DNA from: Vandiemenella viatica
Taxonomy: Eukaryota; Arthropoda; Insecta; Orthoptera; Morabidae
Direction: 5' to 3'
DNA length: 64,000 nt
Assembly: GCA_031002005.1 (NCBI GenBank)
Contig: JARYHS010013630.1
Location: forward strand, 33,939,504 to 34,003,503
In this document: in pieces, positions 1 to 10,675 of the stretch
Position numbering within the stretch: position 1 is the first letter of the stretch
How the letters are laid out: the number at the start of each line of letters is the position of its first letter
Translations under genes and position numbers: made by a program
The notes under the pieces: generated by a model
The model's database searches: none
The model's input: only the letters and a program-made list of their open reading frames with translations
What the model was told of the DNA's origin: nothing

Positions 1-2330
1 AGTTGCTTAGCAACTCTTTCAACTTTTCAGTTTATTCAGTCTTATTTTTGTTCTAAAAAGCGTTATATTTCTGCAAGCTAGTTATATCAGATAATATAAT
101 TTCGTTTGAAAATCGTAACAGCCAATTTGGCTTCTTCTTCGTTTTTATTCGGCCAACAGGAACTGAAGGCCCCCAGCTGGAATTAATTTCTTGTTTCATT
201 CTGGCATTCAATCATTTAACGTTGTAACAGAATGACCAAATATGGGTCATTCCGTACATTTTTATATATAAAATTTTGTATATTTTTATATATAAAAAGA
301 ATGAGAAAGGAATTATCGGAGAGGATTGTCAGTGTTTTTGGGGCCTCCCAGCTCAGACGCGCCAGATTGTCGCGACAGGCCGGCGGCTGCCAAGGGACAA
401 TGGACACCAGCTACCCTTTCTCAAGCATTTGGTCAAGCGTATAATCCCTTGGCTCCGGGGAAACTGTACACTGGGGTGAATGATCGTATCCAAACACCAG
501 GCCTTCGAACGGGCAGTTTGGAGGTCACAGATGACGAATAAGTCCGAGGCTATCCCCAGTTCGCATTAATCGAGAAAGACAATGTTCGCCTATCGTGACA
601 GCCGGAAGGAGGAGCTTGAGAATCGCAGAACCAATCGAGAGAGACTTTCCTTTGTATTTTGTAATGCCGGTATATTTTTGCTCTATGTAAACCACGAGCG
701 ACGAGAGGAGGTTTTTTTCCGGCGGACGCTGGGGAGGACTTGACTCCGAGCCTTCAGACTGGAAGGAGCGGATCTTCCGAAGCTGAAGATCACTCCGTCT
801 TGGCATCGAACCTGAGGGTCAATAAGCGTGTCTTGTACAGTGAGGTCGCTGTGCACGTATCCAGTACGCTTCTGACGGACACGGTGCATTGTCCGCTATA
901 GCCAAGGGGGTATAGTAATTCCGCCGTCGCGGGAAATACATCGCCGTCACGGTAATAATTCTACAGTGCATTGTAGCAGGTCGCTTTAATAATTGCAGTG
1001 TATTTTGGGAAATAAGAAAATATGAATAATGATAATGTAAGAGCGGCGACACTCGCATGCAGCGAGCGCCTGGCGTGGGATGTCGCAAGATTCGTCAGCA
1101 AGAAATCCAGGTCGGCGAGCAATAGCTATGGAAACTAGGCTCGTGAAGAAGGTTCGAGAAACGCTAGCTGTCAGTTGATTGCCCTTAGAACGGGGACAGG
1201 CTACGCAACTGTTGTGAAAAAGCGCGAGCTCAACGAGGCCCGAGGGAAAGTCAAGTTTGAGTAACTACGCAGCCACTATGCTGTGTTTAACACCGAGTGG
1301 GGATCGAAGGCCAGCCATGCCCGCTAGTCAGCCGATCAGCCGTCGTAGCCAATGTAAGTCCATCAGTCTTTTATATTAACTAAGTGCTTGGAGTCCTGCT
1401 CGTGGCCATTGGATGACTGTAACTGCCCGCCTAGCAAAGAATAAAACTATGTATGCACTTAGCCTCTTTCATTGACGCAACCCCGAGATATTCAGATTCA
1501 AGTACATAGACTAGTAAGCTAGCCAAAGCCAAGACTGGAGTACCACCTACGGGAGGAGCAGCATACTCGCCCCAAGTAAGTAACCCTGGCTGACGCCCAC
1601 AGTGACCATTACAACGTATCCATCCTGACAAATAAGCGACGGGTCATAATAGTAATAAGTGGGACGCTACAGCATTGTAGTTCTTTTATTTGGTCATTGA
1701 GTACATCCCTGTAACGACCACTGAATAATTAGGAGTTCTCGCACCCCCAAATATTGAGCTAGCTGGGGCAGACTTTCTTAAAGCCACACTTGGTGGATAA
1801 TTTAAATTATCCTGGCGCCCGGCATTTGAGATCGGATACAGTTGATGTCAATACTGTATTTGATTTATGGTTCCCGATCATTGTGAACTTTCATTTTAAA
1901 AAATCAAGTGTGAAGCTTTCTTGCTTGCCAATTAACATTGGGAGTTTATTTCAAGAATAATTTTAAAAGTGGTTGTGTTTTAATGCTTTGTTTATTTGTT
2001 AATATATTGGCAATTTGCATAGTTCTTTTTATCATATTTCAATGTGTCAATGTTAACGATAAATAAGTCTCGCATGTACGCCATTATGAGTACCCAATAA
2101 ATTAGCAGCCTAGGGTTTCTTTGAATTATAAAAAGAAGTAAAAGGTTTTCACCCTTACCTCCCCACCGGCACATACCGCTACAACGTGTTCATCGAAACT
2201 TAAAACATATAACTTCTTAATAGAAACGGAACAATATAGAATAAAAGTAATCGCTCTGCCAAGTATGAAGAATTTCTGTAGACTTTCAAGGGAGGTAAAT
2301 AGGGCTAAGCTTGATATTCAATCGAAGGAT
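1..2330. other. Unassigned 5' flank
   Basis: No reading frame here resembles a protein I recognise; the longest are about 90 codons and overlap one another on both strands. The first 320 bases are AT-rich, and 320-1700 is clearly more GC-rich. That compositional step suggests an old inserted element, possibly an LTR-retrotransposon remnant, because a primer-binding-site-like string follows at 1813. I found no convincing long terminal repeat pair. The stretch may be intron of the SLC5-type gene downstream. Confidence 0.4.
1813..1830 (+). other. Possible retroelement primer binding site
   Basis: The string TGGCGCCCGGCATTTGAG starts with TGG followed by a GC-rich stretch, the usual form of an LTR-retrotransposon primer binding site pairing with a tRNA 3' end. 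No LTR end or gag frame could be attached to it, so this is only a suggestion of a decayed element. Confidence 0.2.
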
Positions 2331-2600
2331 TAGTTTGAGCCTCCCGAAAGTGGTACACTTAGCCTGCAATTGGAAGTATGGTGGCCATTTCCTTGCCTCC
2401 TTAGCTAAACCGATTAGGTAATCCTATCGCGTAAAGGAGACCTACAGTTTAACCTGGAATCCGAACCACGGAATCTTTCTTCACATTACACAACAAACTG
2501 TACCTGAGGTAAAGGGTGGATTAAGGACTTTTGTAAATCCCTGCCGATGCAGGGATTCGAACCGGTGACCTTTCGATCTCCAGTCGGACGCCTTAGGAAG
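2330..2600 (-). repeat. tRNA-derived SINE, 5'-truncated copy
   Basis: Read on the minus strand this begins near 2598 with a tRNA-like segment whose B box (GGTTCGAATCC, complement of 2553-2563) is perfect, while no A box can be found. It continues into a tail shared with the plus-strand copy at 6262-6475: both carry TGTGTAATGT then a G-rich gap, CGTGGTTCGGATTCC and GTTAAACTGTA in the same order. Shared body plus RNA polymerase III box marks a tRNA-derived SINE family rather than a tRNA gene. The two copies flank the SLC5 exons in opposite orientation. Confidence 0.7.
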
Positions 2601-2966
2601 TGTCCATTAATTACGTGAAGTGAAAAAGGGGGGTCCGGTGGAATATCACCAAGGCGCGTATATAGACTGTACGGGTAGAGAGTATAAGGTCACAAACAAC
2701 GCGGATACCCACTGTAGAAGTGGGGTGGGGTACAACCACTCTCGGAAGCAAAAGGTATCAAAAAACTACAGGGTTAGTCAGGTGGGGGTAAGCGCCCGGC
2801 AAAATAACATGTCATCTTGGGGGGGAGGGGGGGGGGTCCGATCAGATTTCACCAAATCTCACCAGAATTCCGACACCTCACGTAAAGGATGCTCCATGGT
2901 AAATGGTAATAGTAACAATAAAATAATATATACTGCTGTTAGTTTTGTCTGGTGGTATGGTTGCAG

Positions 2967-3130
2967 GGTGCGATGGCTGGTGGGGTGTGTGGGGTGCTGG
3001 TGGTGGTGGTAGTACTGATTGGGGCGCAGCACGCCCTGGCCACTGGCGCTCTCGTCCACCCCAAACTGCCCACATCCGTCGTCGGCTGCTCCGACAACAT
3101 CACCGCAGAGCTGGTAGACATCACTGCCAG
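2967..3130 (+). CDS. SLC5-family symporter, penultimate coding exon
   Basis: This GC-rich island encodes about 54 residues beginning GAMAGGVCGVL, a hydrophobic membrane helix, then IGAQHALATGAL and a proline/cysteine segment ending ELVDITA. That order (small-residue membrane helix, (W)ISFGAQ-like motif, then a K/H-P loop with a single Cys) is what I know from the C-terminal part of insect SLC5 sodium-coupled monocarboxylate or multivitamin transporters. A polypyrimidine-poor acceptor TTGCAG precedes 2967 and a donor CAG|GTAACG follows 3130. The exon is 164 nt and ends two bases into a codon, exactly the phase needed by the exon at 4439. Upstream exons are not in the window. Family assignment is by recalled motif, not by a search. 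Confidence 0.72.
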
Positions 3131-4438
3131 GTAACGCCCACACAATGGAACACATTAATTGAGAAGGAAGAGAAACGGCATATGTCAAAATAAAAATCTG
3201 AACAAACGATTTTTTTAAAAATATGTAACAATTTTTAAAGATTTTTGTGTTATATTGATGCTATAAAAATGGTAGTAATCATATAAAATCTGATCTCTTT
3301 TGTATTCGTTTGACTTAAGAATTACTCGTAAGGAAGCTGCGTCAAATGGGAGATTAATTTACTTGTGTAATTAGATCGCAAGGTGTTTATCACTGTCTCA
3401 GAGTCTTCCTAAATGTTTGATTCAGCAATATTTGGTAATGAGATATAATAAAATTGTTTTTAAACTTCATGCAGAAATTGGAATTATAAAAAATCTACCG
3501 GATTTATTTTGTAAAACGACGCAAGGTACACTTTACAGGTGTGTTTTCCCGAGGTCTTCCATAAATTGTGAAGGTTTAATTTGTAGCCTCTCTATAGAAA
3601 TAATGTCTGCAGTATCCTGATCATTACTAAAGAATAGTTGTTCAATGATCTAAAATATATTTTTTGTTTTGAATTTAAAATGACATTACTTCGCTTCTTT
3701 AGGACTTACAGCTGTTCAAACATTTTTCTAGATTGTATCATGCAAACTCGTTTGACGTGTTCTAAATGTTGGATAAACAAGGAAGGACAAAAAGGGTTTA
3801 CCAGAAAAGAGATATGATTGTCACATTTTATAACATTTTTTGAAAGAAGTTGGAGGTTCACTCCCGTCTTTTTTTCTAACATCACATACTTAGGACTTTG
3901 ACATAATATTAAAAACAGATAGCTGATCTCAGATACACTAACCATCTTCTCCCATAGCTCGTAAACGCGTCTGATTCCTTCTCCGTTTAAATGGCAAAAT
4001 TGTGGAATAATCTCTCACTGAAAATAAGAACCACAGAAGAAATGAGCCCACTTTGAGGAGCTCGTCCCAGTACTAGCTCTTCAAACTCTCCTTCTATATT
4101 TTCACTTATTCTCAAACTGCAGCAGTTTTGATCCTGTTTTCACATACTTATTCATCAGCCTATAGTACTAGTTTGTGGCAATTGCCTGCTGATTCACCAG
4201 TTACATATCAATATTAATAATATCTTTAGTTATTAACTTAATTAAAGTTGGAAATAAGTGTTAAAGACTGTTTATTTACGGTTGGTGTAAATTATGAATT
4301 TTAAACCTCTGATATACTGTAAGAGATGGCTATACAGCCTTAAACTTGTAAGGCTAAATATAAATCATTGAATAAATGAATGGCCGCCAAAGACACCATA
4401 TGTAGTTAGTAAGCTGTGGGGTGGTTGATTGTTCGCAG

Positions 4439-4952
4439 ACCTCCGCCACCGCAGGGGGAAACCGAGTCCTCGGTGCCGCTGCTGTTCCGGCTGTCGTTCA
4501 TGTACTACTCGCTGCTGGGCGCCCTCACAGTGCTGATAGTGGGCTGGGTCGTCAGCGCGCTGACTGGCCCGCGGACAGACGTGGACCCCGCGCTGCTGGC
4601 GCCGCAGCTGCGGCCGCGGAAGACGGCGGAGGAGCGCGCAGCCGGTGTCAAGCTGCTGCCGCGGCGGAAACCTGCTGCGGAAAACGGGTTCACGAAGCAA
4701 GAGACGACGGACCGTGCTGCTGAGGTGACGCTGCGGCCTCGACAGACACCTGCTGACGACACGCAGGAGGAGACGCAGCGAGAAGAAGAAGAGGGACTAC
4801 TGCCGCGTCCAGCAAGTACTGAGGACAATATGGACGACTGTCGACAGACGACTTACACAGAGACGGAGCAGTCAGCCGAGACGGGGCTGCCGCAGCGACC
4901 GGAACCTGCTGTGGAAAATGGTGGCGCTACTCGGGAAAGGACTTACAAATAA
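4439..4952 (+). CDS. SLC5-family symporter, last exon (C-terminus)
   Basis: The acceptor GTTCGCAG precedes 4439, and the first base completes the codon left open by the previous exon. The product reads PPPPQGE, then LFRLSFMYYSLLGA, a transmembrane helix, VSALTGPR, and DVDPALLAPQL. The RLS(Y/F)-YY-LLGA helix followed by TGP-R-VDP-LLAP is characteristic of the last membrane helix and start of the cytosolic tail in SLC5 sodium/solute symporters. The remaining ~110 residues form a hydrophilic tail with repeated short units of type LPRR/RPRQ/LPQRPEPA and acidic runs, which is longer and more repetitive than I would expect for the family. The stop at 4950-4952 lies inside an AATAAA. Substrate cannot be decided from this fragment; plasma-membrane sodium-coupled uptake is the family role. 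Confidence 0.8.
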
Positions 4953-4953
4953 A
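4948..4953 (+). promoter_or_regulatory. Polyadenylation signal overlapping the stop codon
   Basis: A canonical AATAAA overlaps the TAA stop of the SLC5-type exon. If used, the 3'UTR would be very short (about 15-30 nt); a second signal further downstream may be used instead. Confidence 0.4.
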
Positions 4954-5006
4954 GGCGTCACGCATAGAGTTGGCTCGCTTCTGACACAAATTTTATCACA
5001 ACACTC

Positions 5007-5460
5007 ATAATATCGATTTCCCTATTTATTATTTTTACATGATAAAATTAGAACACCTAACTAGCAATCAAAAAGAATTAACTATTAGGAAGTAATACAG
5101 TAAGGAGAGATTCGTATATTTTTGTAAGTTTTGGAAACCAATCCAACCAACTGAATTGCTTTTGAAACATAAAAAATTTCTTGTAACTATTAGTATCGAT
5201 TTGTTTATCCAATATTATTACATGAGGATATTAGAACTGCCGACAACATACATAATGATTGAACTCTTATGGAGTGACATTGAAAAAATCAAACGAGTTT
5301 TTAAAACATAAAAAAATCCCCTAAATAATAATATCGATTTATCCATCTGTTATTTTAGCTGATGTTAAAAGAATTACAGACAAAATAAATTAACTTTTAT
5401 GGAGTGATACAGAAAGACAGATTCTTCTAGAGGAGCGGCAAAGGAAGGATTATTTAGGAG
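5007..5460 (+). repeat. Three degenerate tandem units after the SLC5 gene
   Basis: Three successive segments begin with a TAATATCGATTT-like string at about 5007, 5191 and 5327. They share, in order, a TTATTxxATGA-like stretch, a TTAGAAC or similar box, and TTATGGAGTGAxA(T/C)-like text. The second and third are preceded by AAACATAAAAAA. Spacing is irregular (about 184 and 137 bp), so this is an old tandem duplication rather than an active satellite. Confidence 0.5.
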
Positions 5461-6261
5461 TGAACTGAGTTAATCAAATTTTTGTGAGCTTAAAGAATTT
5501 TAACCAAAATTATTAAAAACTACAATAAAAATATTTTAATACCAACTTCAATCCATATCATCATTAGGAAGTGAACCAACAGTTTCAAACCCCGTTGCTC
5601 TTCTGCTGTTAAAATGTACCAATATAACATAGTGCATCTTGTTACTTACTGAAGATTGAAGAATTTGAGAATAAAAATGCTGTAGCATGTACAGTGATAT
5701 CAATGTTAACTAATATTAGTGAAATTAGCTTTACGACAAACACGTAAAGAGTTGGTTTTATATATATCCACATTCAACGTATTATTTCTCTTTAAAAACT
5801 AACAATCAAAAGTATTCGTATTTTTAAGAAATATAAAATACAGAAAACTTACTGCACCTTCTATCTGTAACATCAATATACTATATTCGTAATAATTCGG
5901 ACATGTCTAACATCTGTAAGGAGTTTCTTTTTTCAAAACGAATGCGACGTGTTTTGAAAACAATTTCTTCATCTGAAGTTTACGTAACAAAGCTTATTAA
6001 AGGGTATCGCACAAGAAGTAAGACTCTAACACCCCAAACTTAGGGTAGAAATCAGACGTTAGCAGAAAACTCCAGATTCGTACTTACCTCTCGGTAATTA
6101 TCTCGATTCCGTAATACTGATTCTATACGACTTTCATTTCGCGTCCGCGCAAAGCTGTTATTCACCCTAATTTCCCGTAGCTTCTACCCACTATGAAAAA
6201 CGTTATTCTGCGCAATTTAATAAATCACTCTCTTGGCTGCTTTGAATTCTGTCCCGTAATA

Positions 6262-6475
6262 TAGCGGACTAGTGGCTCAGCGGTTAAGGCATCTGACAGA
6301 AGGTCAAAACTCTCCGGTTCGAAAAGCAATCTCGGCTGGTATTTTCAAAGGCCCTTAACCCGACATTCACAACTACCAGGCACAGCTTGCTGTGTAATGT
6401 AAAGTACGCCAAAACACTTTCGTGGTTCGGATTCCTCGTTAAACTGTATATCCTGTAGTGTACCCTGGAGTAAGG
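6262..6475 (+). repeat. tRNA-derived SINE, copy with both Pol III boxes
   Basis: A box TGGCTCAGCGG lies at 6273-6283 and a degraded B box GGTTCGAAAAG at 6316-6326, with normal tRNA-like spacing. The tRNA-like head is followed by a body containing TGTGTAATGT, CGTGGTTCGGATTCCTCG and TTAAACTGTA, all shared with the minus-strand copy at 2330-2600. The anticodon arm does not fold as a proper tRNA and the B box is mutated, so this is a SINE and not a functional tRNA gene. Confidence 0.72.
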
Positions 6476-6479
6476 ATTG

Positions 6480-8700
6480 CCACCAGTTTATTATTACTCT
6501 CTATCATTAAAATTTTGTATATATAAAATACCTTGTTCAATTTTTCCTGGGCGCAATGGAAGGAGTCTTTCCAGAATTTTCAATAAACATTTAGAAATGT
6601 AATTATTTGTTTTATTACAAGGAAAATTATATTAATTTTTTCTACTAACACTTGCATTTATTGTTATCAATATAAGAAAAGATGATTTCCATTGACTAAC
6701 ATATAAAACAAGAATTAAATCTATATAATAAAAATTGATTAAATAAACAACAAAATGACAGATCATGAACAAAGTCCGACTAACTCAAAATAAAATCAGA
6801 GAGCACAATAATTCTCTACAGGTTTTCACTTTCGGGTACAATGCGCCACACTTTTACTCGGTTTGTTCTGGCCGAATATAAAAATTGTGTAATTACCATC
6901 TAGTTGATGTCTATCTATATTGTAGACAGCGCTGTCCGTTCTTCTGGAATTTCTGTGCACAACACACACAAAACAAACTTCAATCGTCGCACTGTGATTA
7001 CACTGGACGAGCACTTGCTTTGGAACACATTCGATGATTATCGTTTCGAACGGCGTCTCCCTGGCCAGCTGCAATCTTCTCCTCAAAACGAGAGTTTTAG
7101 CGTGAAACAAGCAAAACAAAACTTGTCTGAACTTATTATCAAATAATAGTGTAGCCTTCCATGCATACACGCACTATACTTCTCGCACCGCTGGCGCGGG
7201 GCAGACTGTCCCCACTGAAGGAATGCGGTCAGCTTATCTCCTTTCCCATATCCAAACACCTGCACTCAAAGGTTGCCGCGATGGTTGAACTGCTAAATAG
7301 TCTCTCCTGCTTACATCGACAAACGCGTGCTTGTAAAATATGAAGCTTCCACGAGCGGACCACTTCAATCCCATATACCTGTAAACTTAACCTGGTTATG
7401 TTAGCCACAACAAGGGGCTTATTGCGCGGCGAATCGAAAACAGTCACCATTTGGCCCAACAGTACTTCAGCAACGCCCGGCCAACATTGCTGATACAATG
7501 AATTGGTTGCTGTAGTAAATATGCTGCCTCAACATCATCGTCCTTTACGAAAGCCACATTTCCTTTCCCCTCATAACATATTCTGTTAATAACATGATTC
7601 CTCTGAAAAGTTTACTTTCACGTCAATTTCATATCTTGAATGCGTGGTGTATTTTTTTCTCCATTTTTGAAGCACGTTTCACGTTTCCCAGTACATAAAA
7701 GTCTCTTTGCGGTTTGTTTAGGGGCGTATTTCAATCGCTTAGTATTCATGAAATTGGCAGCTGATGACATTTTGCTTTCGCATGATGGAACAATGCTTTT
7801 TAGTTCTTTTACTTCAATAGGATCAACATCTGACATTTTCCATAAATCTCTATTGATATATAAATGTCCGTCTGTTATCCAGAATTCCACACAATGCTTT
7901 AACCACGTGGTTTCGATTGTAATGCTCTTGTTTATTATCTCTCTTTTAAAGGATTTGTCTAGAAAATTTTAGATGCCGATTTTATTATTAAATTTTTCTT
8001 CCTCAGTAAAATTACCACTCTTGATGACGCTGAGTTTGTTTTGAATACTCCACTGTGAAACCGAGTACAGTACTTAAACTTTTAAATCTGACGATCCCTT
8101 TCAAATTCGCCATCAGGCGTTGTATTTAACTAGTCTTGCAACTTCTCTCCGTTATGCACTACACATGTTAGACTCCGTATATTAACAAGTAAATTATTCT
8201 TTAAAACCGGTTCGCTTCTTATTTTTTCTGGCTGCGTTCATATTAGGATTATTCGTCCAGTTATTTCTCTCTCTTAATCGTCGCCAGCAGGAAGAATATC
8301 TTTTCGCCTCTTTTCGATAGCTGCGCAGGATGAGACCAGTGATGGGACTTATAACCCATCTCCTCTGTTTATTAAAGGCCACAGAGAGAAATGCTTCCTA
8401 CTTTATAACTTTCCAGGCGTGGATTCAGTTTCTTAATGCAAAAGGTTTCTTTTCCACCATATGCACCGTCCCAAATTCAGCGGAAAACGCCGTTCATCCG
8501 TGATGATCTGGAGGTAATCCTGCCATCTCAAGGTCTATTGGTCTGCCTGTTTTTCTATCGAGAGTTCATCCTTAATCAGACGTTTCGAGTTTTAAAGCGA
8601 CTGTGATTCATCACTACTACAATGTTAATGTCCAAGGCTACGCGCCTTTCGATTTAATGTACGTGAGAGTCGTGTTTTCTGAGAGAGCTGCTGAGAAATA
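6480..8700. other. Unassigned, with weak minus-strand reading frames
   Basis: Two minus-strand frames stand out: 6826-7170 (114 codons, ending near residues NYTIFIFGQNKPSK) and 7618-7890 (90 codons, containing DGHLYINRDLWKM and DPIEVKELKSIVP). The text between them on the same strand looks protein-like in places but is cut by stops and frame changes. I do not recognise a family. The options are a decayed host gene, a retroelement or an endogenised viral fragment; a translated search would decide. The rest of the interval is AT-rich with nothing identifiable. Confidence 0.3.
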
Positions 8701-8712
8701 GCAGAGACATTT

Positions 8713-9024
8713 TTAAAAGTTTTGTTGGACTTCACCATCCTGCATGGCACTGAAATCTTGGTACCATACCAGCCTGCAGCTCTTAGTTTCAACATCACTT
8801 TTAATTTCCAATGTAACAGAACACTTATCGTTACAGTGACAAGGATACCAAGAGGCGTTAGGGTCTCGGATACTTTTTAAATTTTTGTGGTTGTGTAGCT
8901 CCGGCCCATTGAACTTCCCTTGACACGCGGCACAGAAAAGGCCTGTCACAGTCTGCACAGTGTCGACAGAGTACACATATTCCTCGGCGGCCTTCACAAT
9001 TGGTCTTCCGGTAAATAAGTTCAT
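8713..9024 (-). CDS. Unrecognised Cys-rich frame
   Basis: A 103-codon minus-strand frame has evenly spaced cysteines: an FCAAC pair, then CHCNDKC, then a further Cys before a VWYQDF segment. The text looks protein-like rather than random, with mixed charge, aromatic residues and no low complexity. A GTGAAG that could be a splice donor follows the codons for SAMQD, so a single exon of a host extracellular protein is one possibility. A remnant of the same unit as the minus-strand frames at 6.8-7.9 kb is another. No family is recognised and no start context supports translation. Confidence 0.3.
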   Translation of the reverse strand: MNLFTGRPIVKAAEEYVYSVDTVQTVTGLFCAACQGKFNGPELHNHKNLKSIRDPNASWYPCHCNDKCSVTLEIKSDVETKSCRLVWYQDFSAMQDGEVQQNF

Positions 9025-9579
9025 TACAAATGGCTAACATGGAATGCTGCCGTACAGCGTAGTAGCATCACTGCTCTAACCACCACCAGCCAACAGAGCT
9101 GGGGAAAGTGGTCTCCGGACTGTTTGTACCCTAGTGGCAGACATCGACGTTCCCCACCTAATGCGGATGAGAAATTACCGACCTCGTATCTGTTTATCCC
9201 TAGCTGATAAAACTGGTCTGTGGATAACATGGGGCAGTACCTCTGCATTGGTACGCAACCAAGACAACATGCCTGTGGAGACGATAGGCAACAGCGATCT
9301 GGCAGGCGGTGCGAACTTCGAGTAACTAGACCGTGGATCGTCTGGAGAACTGGCAGGCTGCAACATCACTGTATCACTCAGTCTGGTGGGTAGGGAGTAC
9401 ACGACGTGGATATGATAGTCAATTTGAAAAAAAAAGTTTAGATGTAAAACCAAATATAAGATATGGACCAGCTCTAAACGTAGAAAGTCAAGTGTATTCA
9501 CCAACAGGCTAGTAGAGAAATTAACATGGAGACAAAGTAAATTACCCTTCTGAAACAAATCCATAGCTACAAGGTGCAT

Positions 9580-10640
9580 TGACCCCGGATCAAAAAGTTT
9601 TATAATTTCATCGGTCTTAGCAATTTCTCCAGGTTACAGATTTGGGTAGCGGTCGATTTTGATAAAGGTACATCAGTCAGACTTGACAAAAAATGGATAT
9701 ATATCCTTTATTGTAGGTGGACTGTAGATACGACGAATCAAATTAAAAAAATACGCTCTAGACTAGAAGTTATGGAAACACACTGCTAGCAAACACTAAA
9801 ACACACCACCACAGCAGGAAAAGCAATTCGCGCTGATTTAATTTCTTTTTAACACCATCTGACCGTCCGCAAACCGGTAGGTTATTTTCGGATCAGCAGG
9901 TGTTTCCGAAAAGAGATATACACACATACATAAGCTTTGCATCTCGAGGCAACATAACTTAATAACAATGGTTGGAATAGCTGAGACATACGTTCTATTT
10001 GATGACTTCAGTTATTGCAAGCACGTTTGGTTCAGCAGTGAGTCATCCAAGGCTGAAGGAAGAAATCACATCTTTTCATTCATCAGGACGCTGCTGCGGG
10101 GAAGTATAGCTCACACTTTAAATTCAGTAATTATCCAAATACTGAGTCGAGACGAAATCAGAGATAGCGTCGTTCAGCTGTTGGTCCATGAGCTCACCAA
10201 TAATCTCATTTGTGGATATATGACACATTAGCATCGACCGATTTTTCGATGGTGCGAAGATCAGGGGGCGGAAGGCCTTACAATTTCTACAAGCAAATTT
10301 TATGCACAGTAGCGCACTGGAAACTAGGTTAACTCGTGAGAATATATAAAACAGACAAATTAAGAATTTTTGTTTGCTAGTAGGTTAAATCATCTTACAT
10401 AAATGTCGTGGTTAACACACGTTAAAGATTTTTCTGTCTCAAATAATTACTACGGTAGGTGCTTTCCACCGCATAATTTTGAGATTAAAACAGTTCCCAT
10501 TCCTTCAAAAAAGAAAAAAAGCCTGTATAATTCCAAAGAATACAATCAGCCCTCATGATGTGTCTGAAATGAAATACAAAAATGCTGTAACCGTACGAAG
10601 AGTAGATAGTTGAGTCATAGGATGAGTAGTATTACTATCA
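9580..10640. other. Non-coding or unassigned interval
   Basis: AT-rich sequence before the CR1-type LINE. One 87-codon frame at 9968-10231 has no recognisable motif. I saw no repeat pair or RNA gene. Confidence 0.4.
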
Positions 10641-10675
10641 CGTTGTTGGACTTTTAGAAATAAGCGTGGTAATAG

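Noticed and set aside
2553..2563. Perfect tRNA B box suggesting a tRNA gene
   Set aside because: No A box and no acceptor stem; the flanks match a SINE copy at 6262.
2620..3012. 130-codon + strand frame
   Set aside because: Low-complexity Gly/Trp text in a wrong frame over the SLC5 exon and a G-run; no protein features.
4505..4828. 107-codon minus-strand frame
   Set aside because: Antisense shadow of the GC-rich SLC5 last exon.
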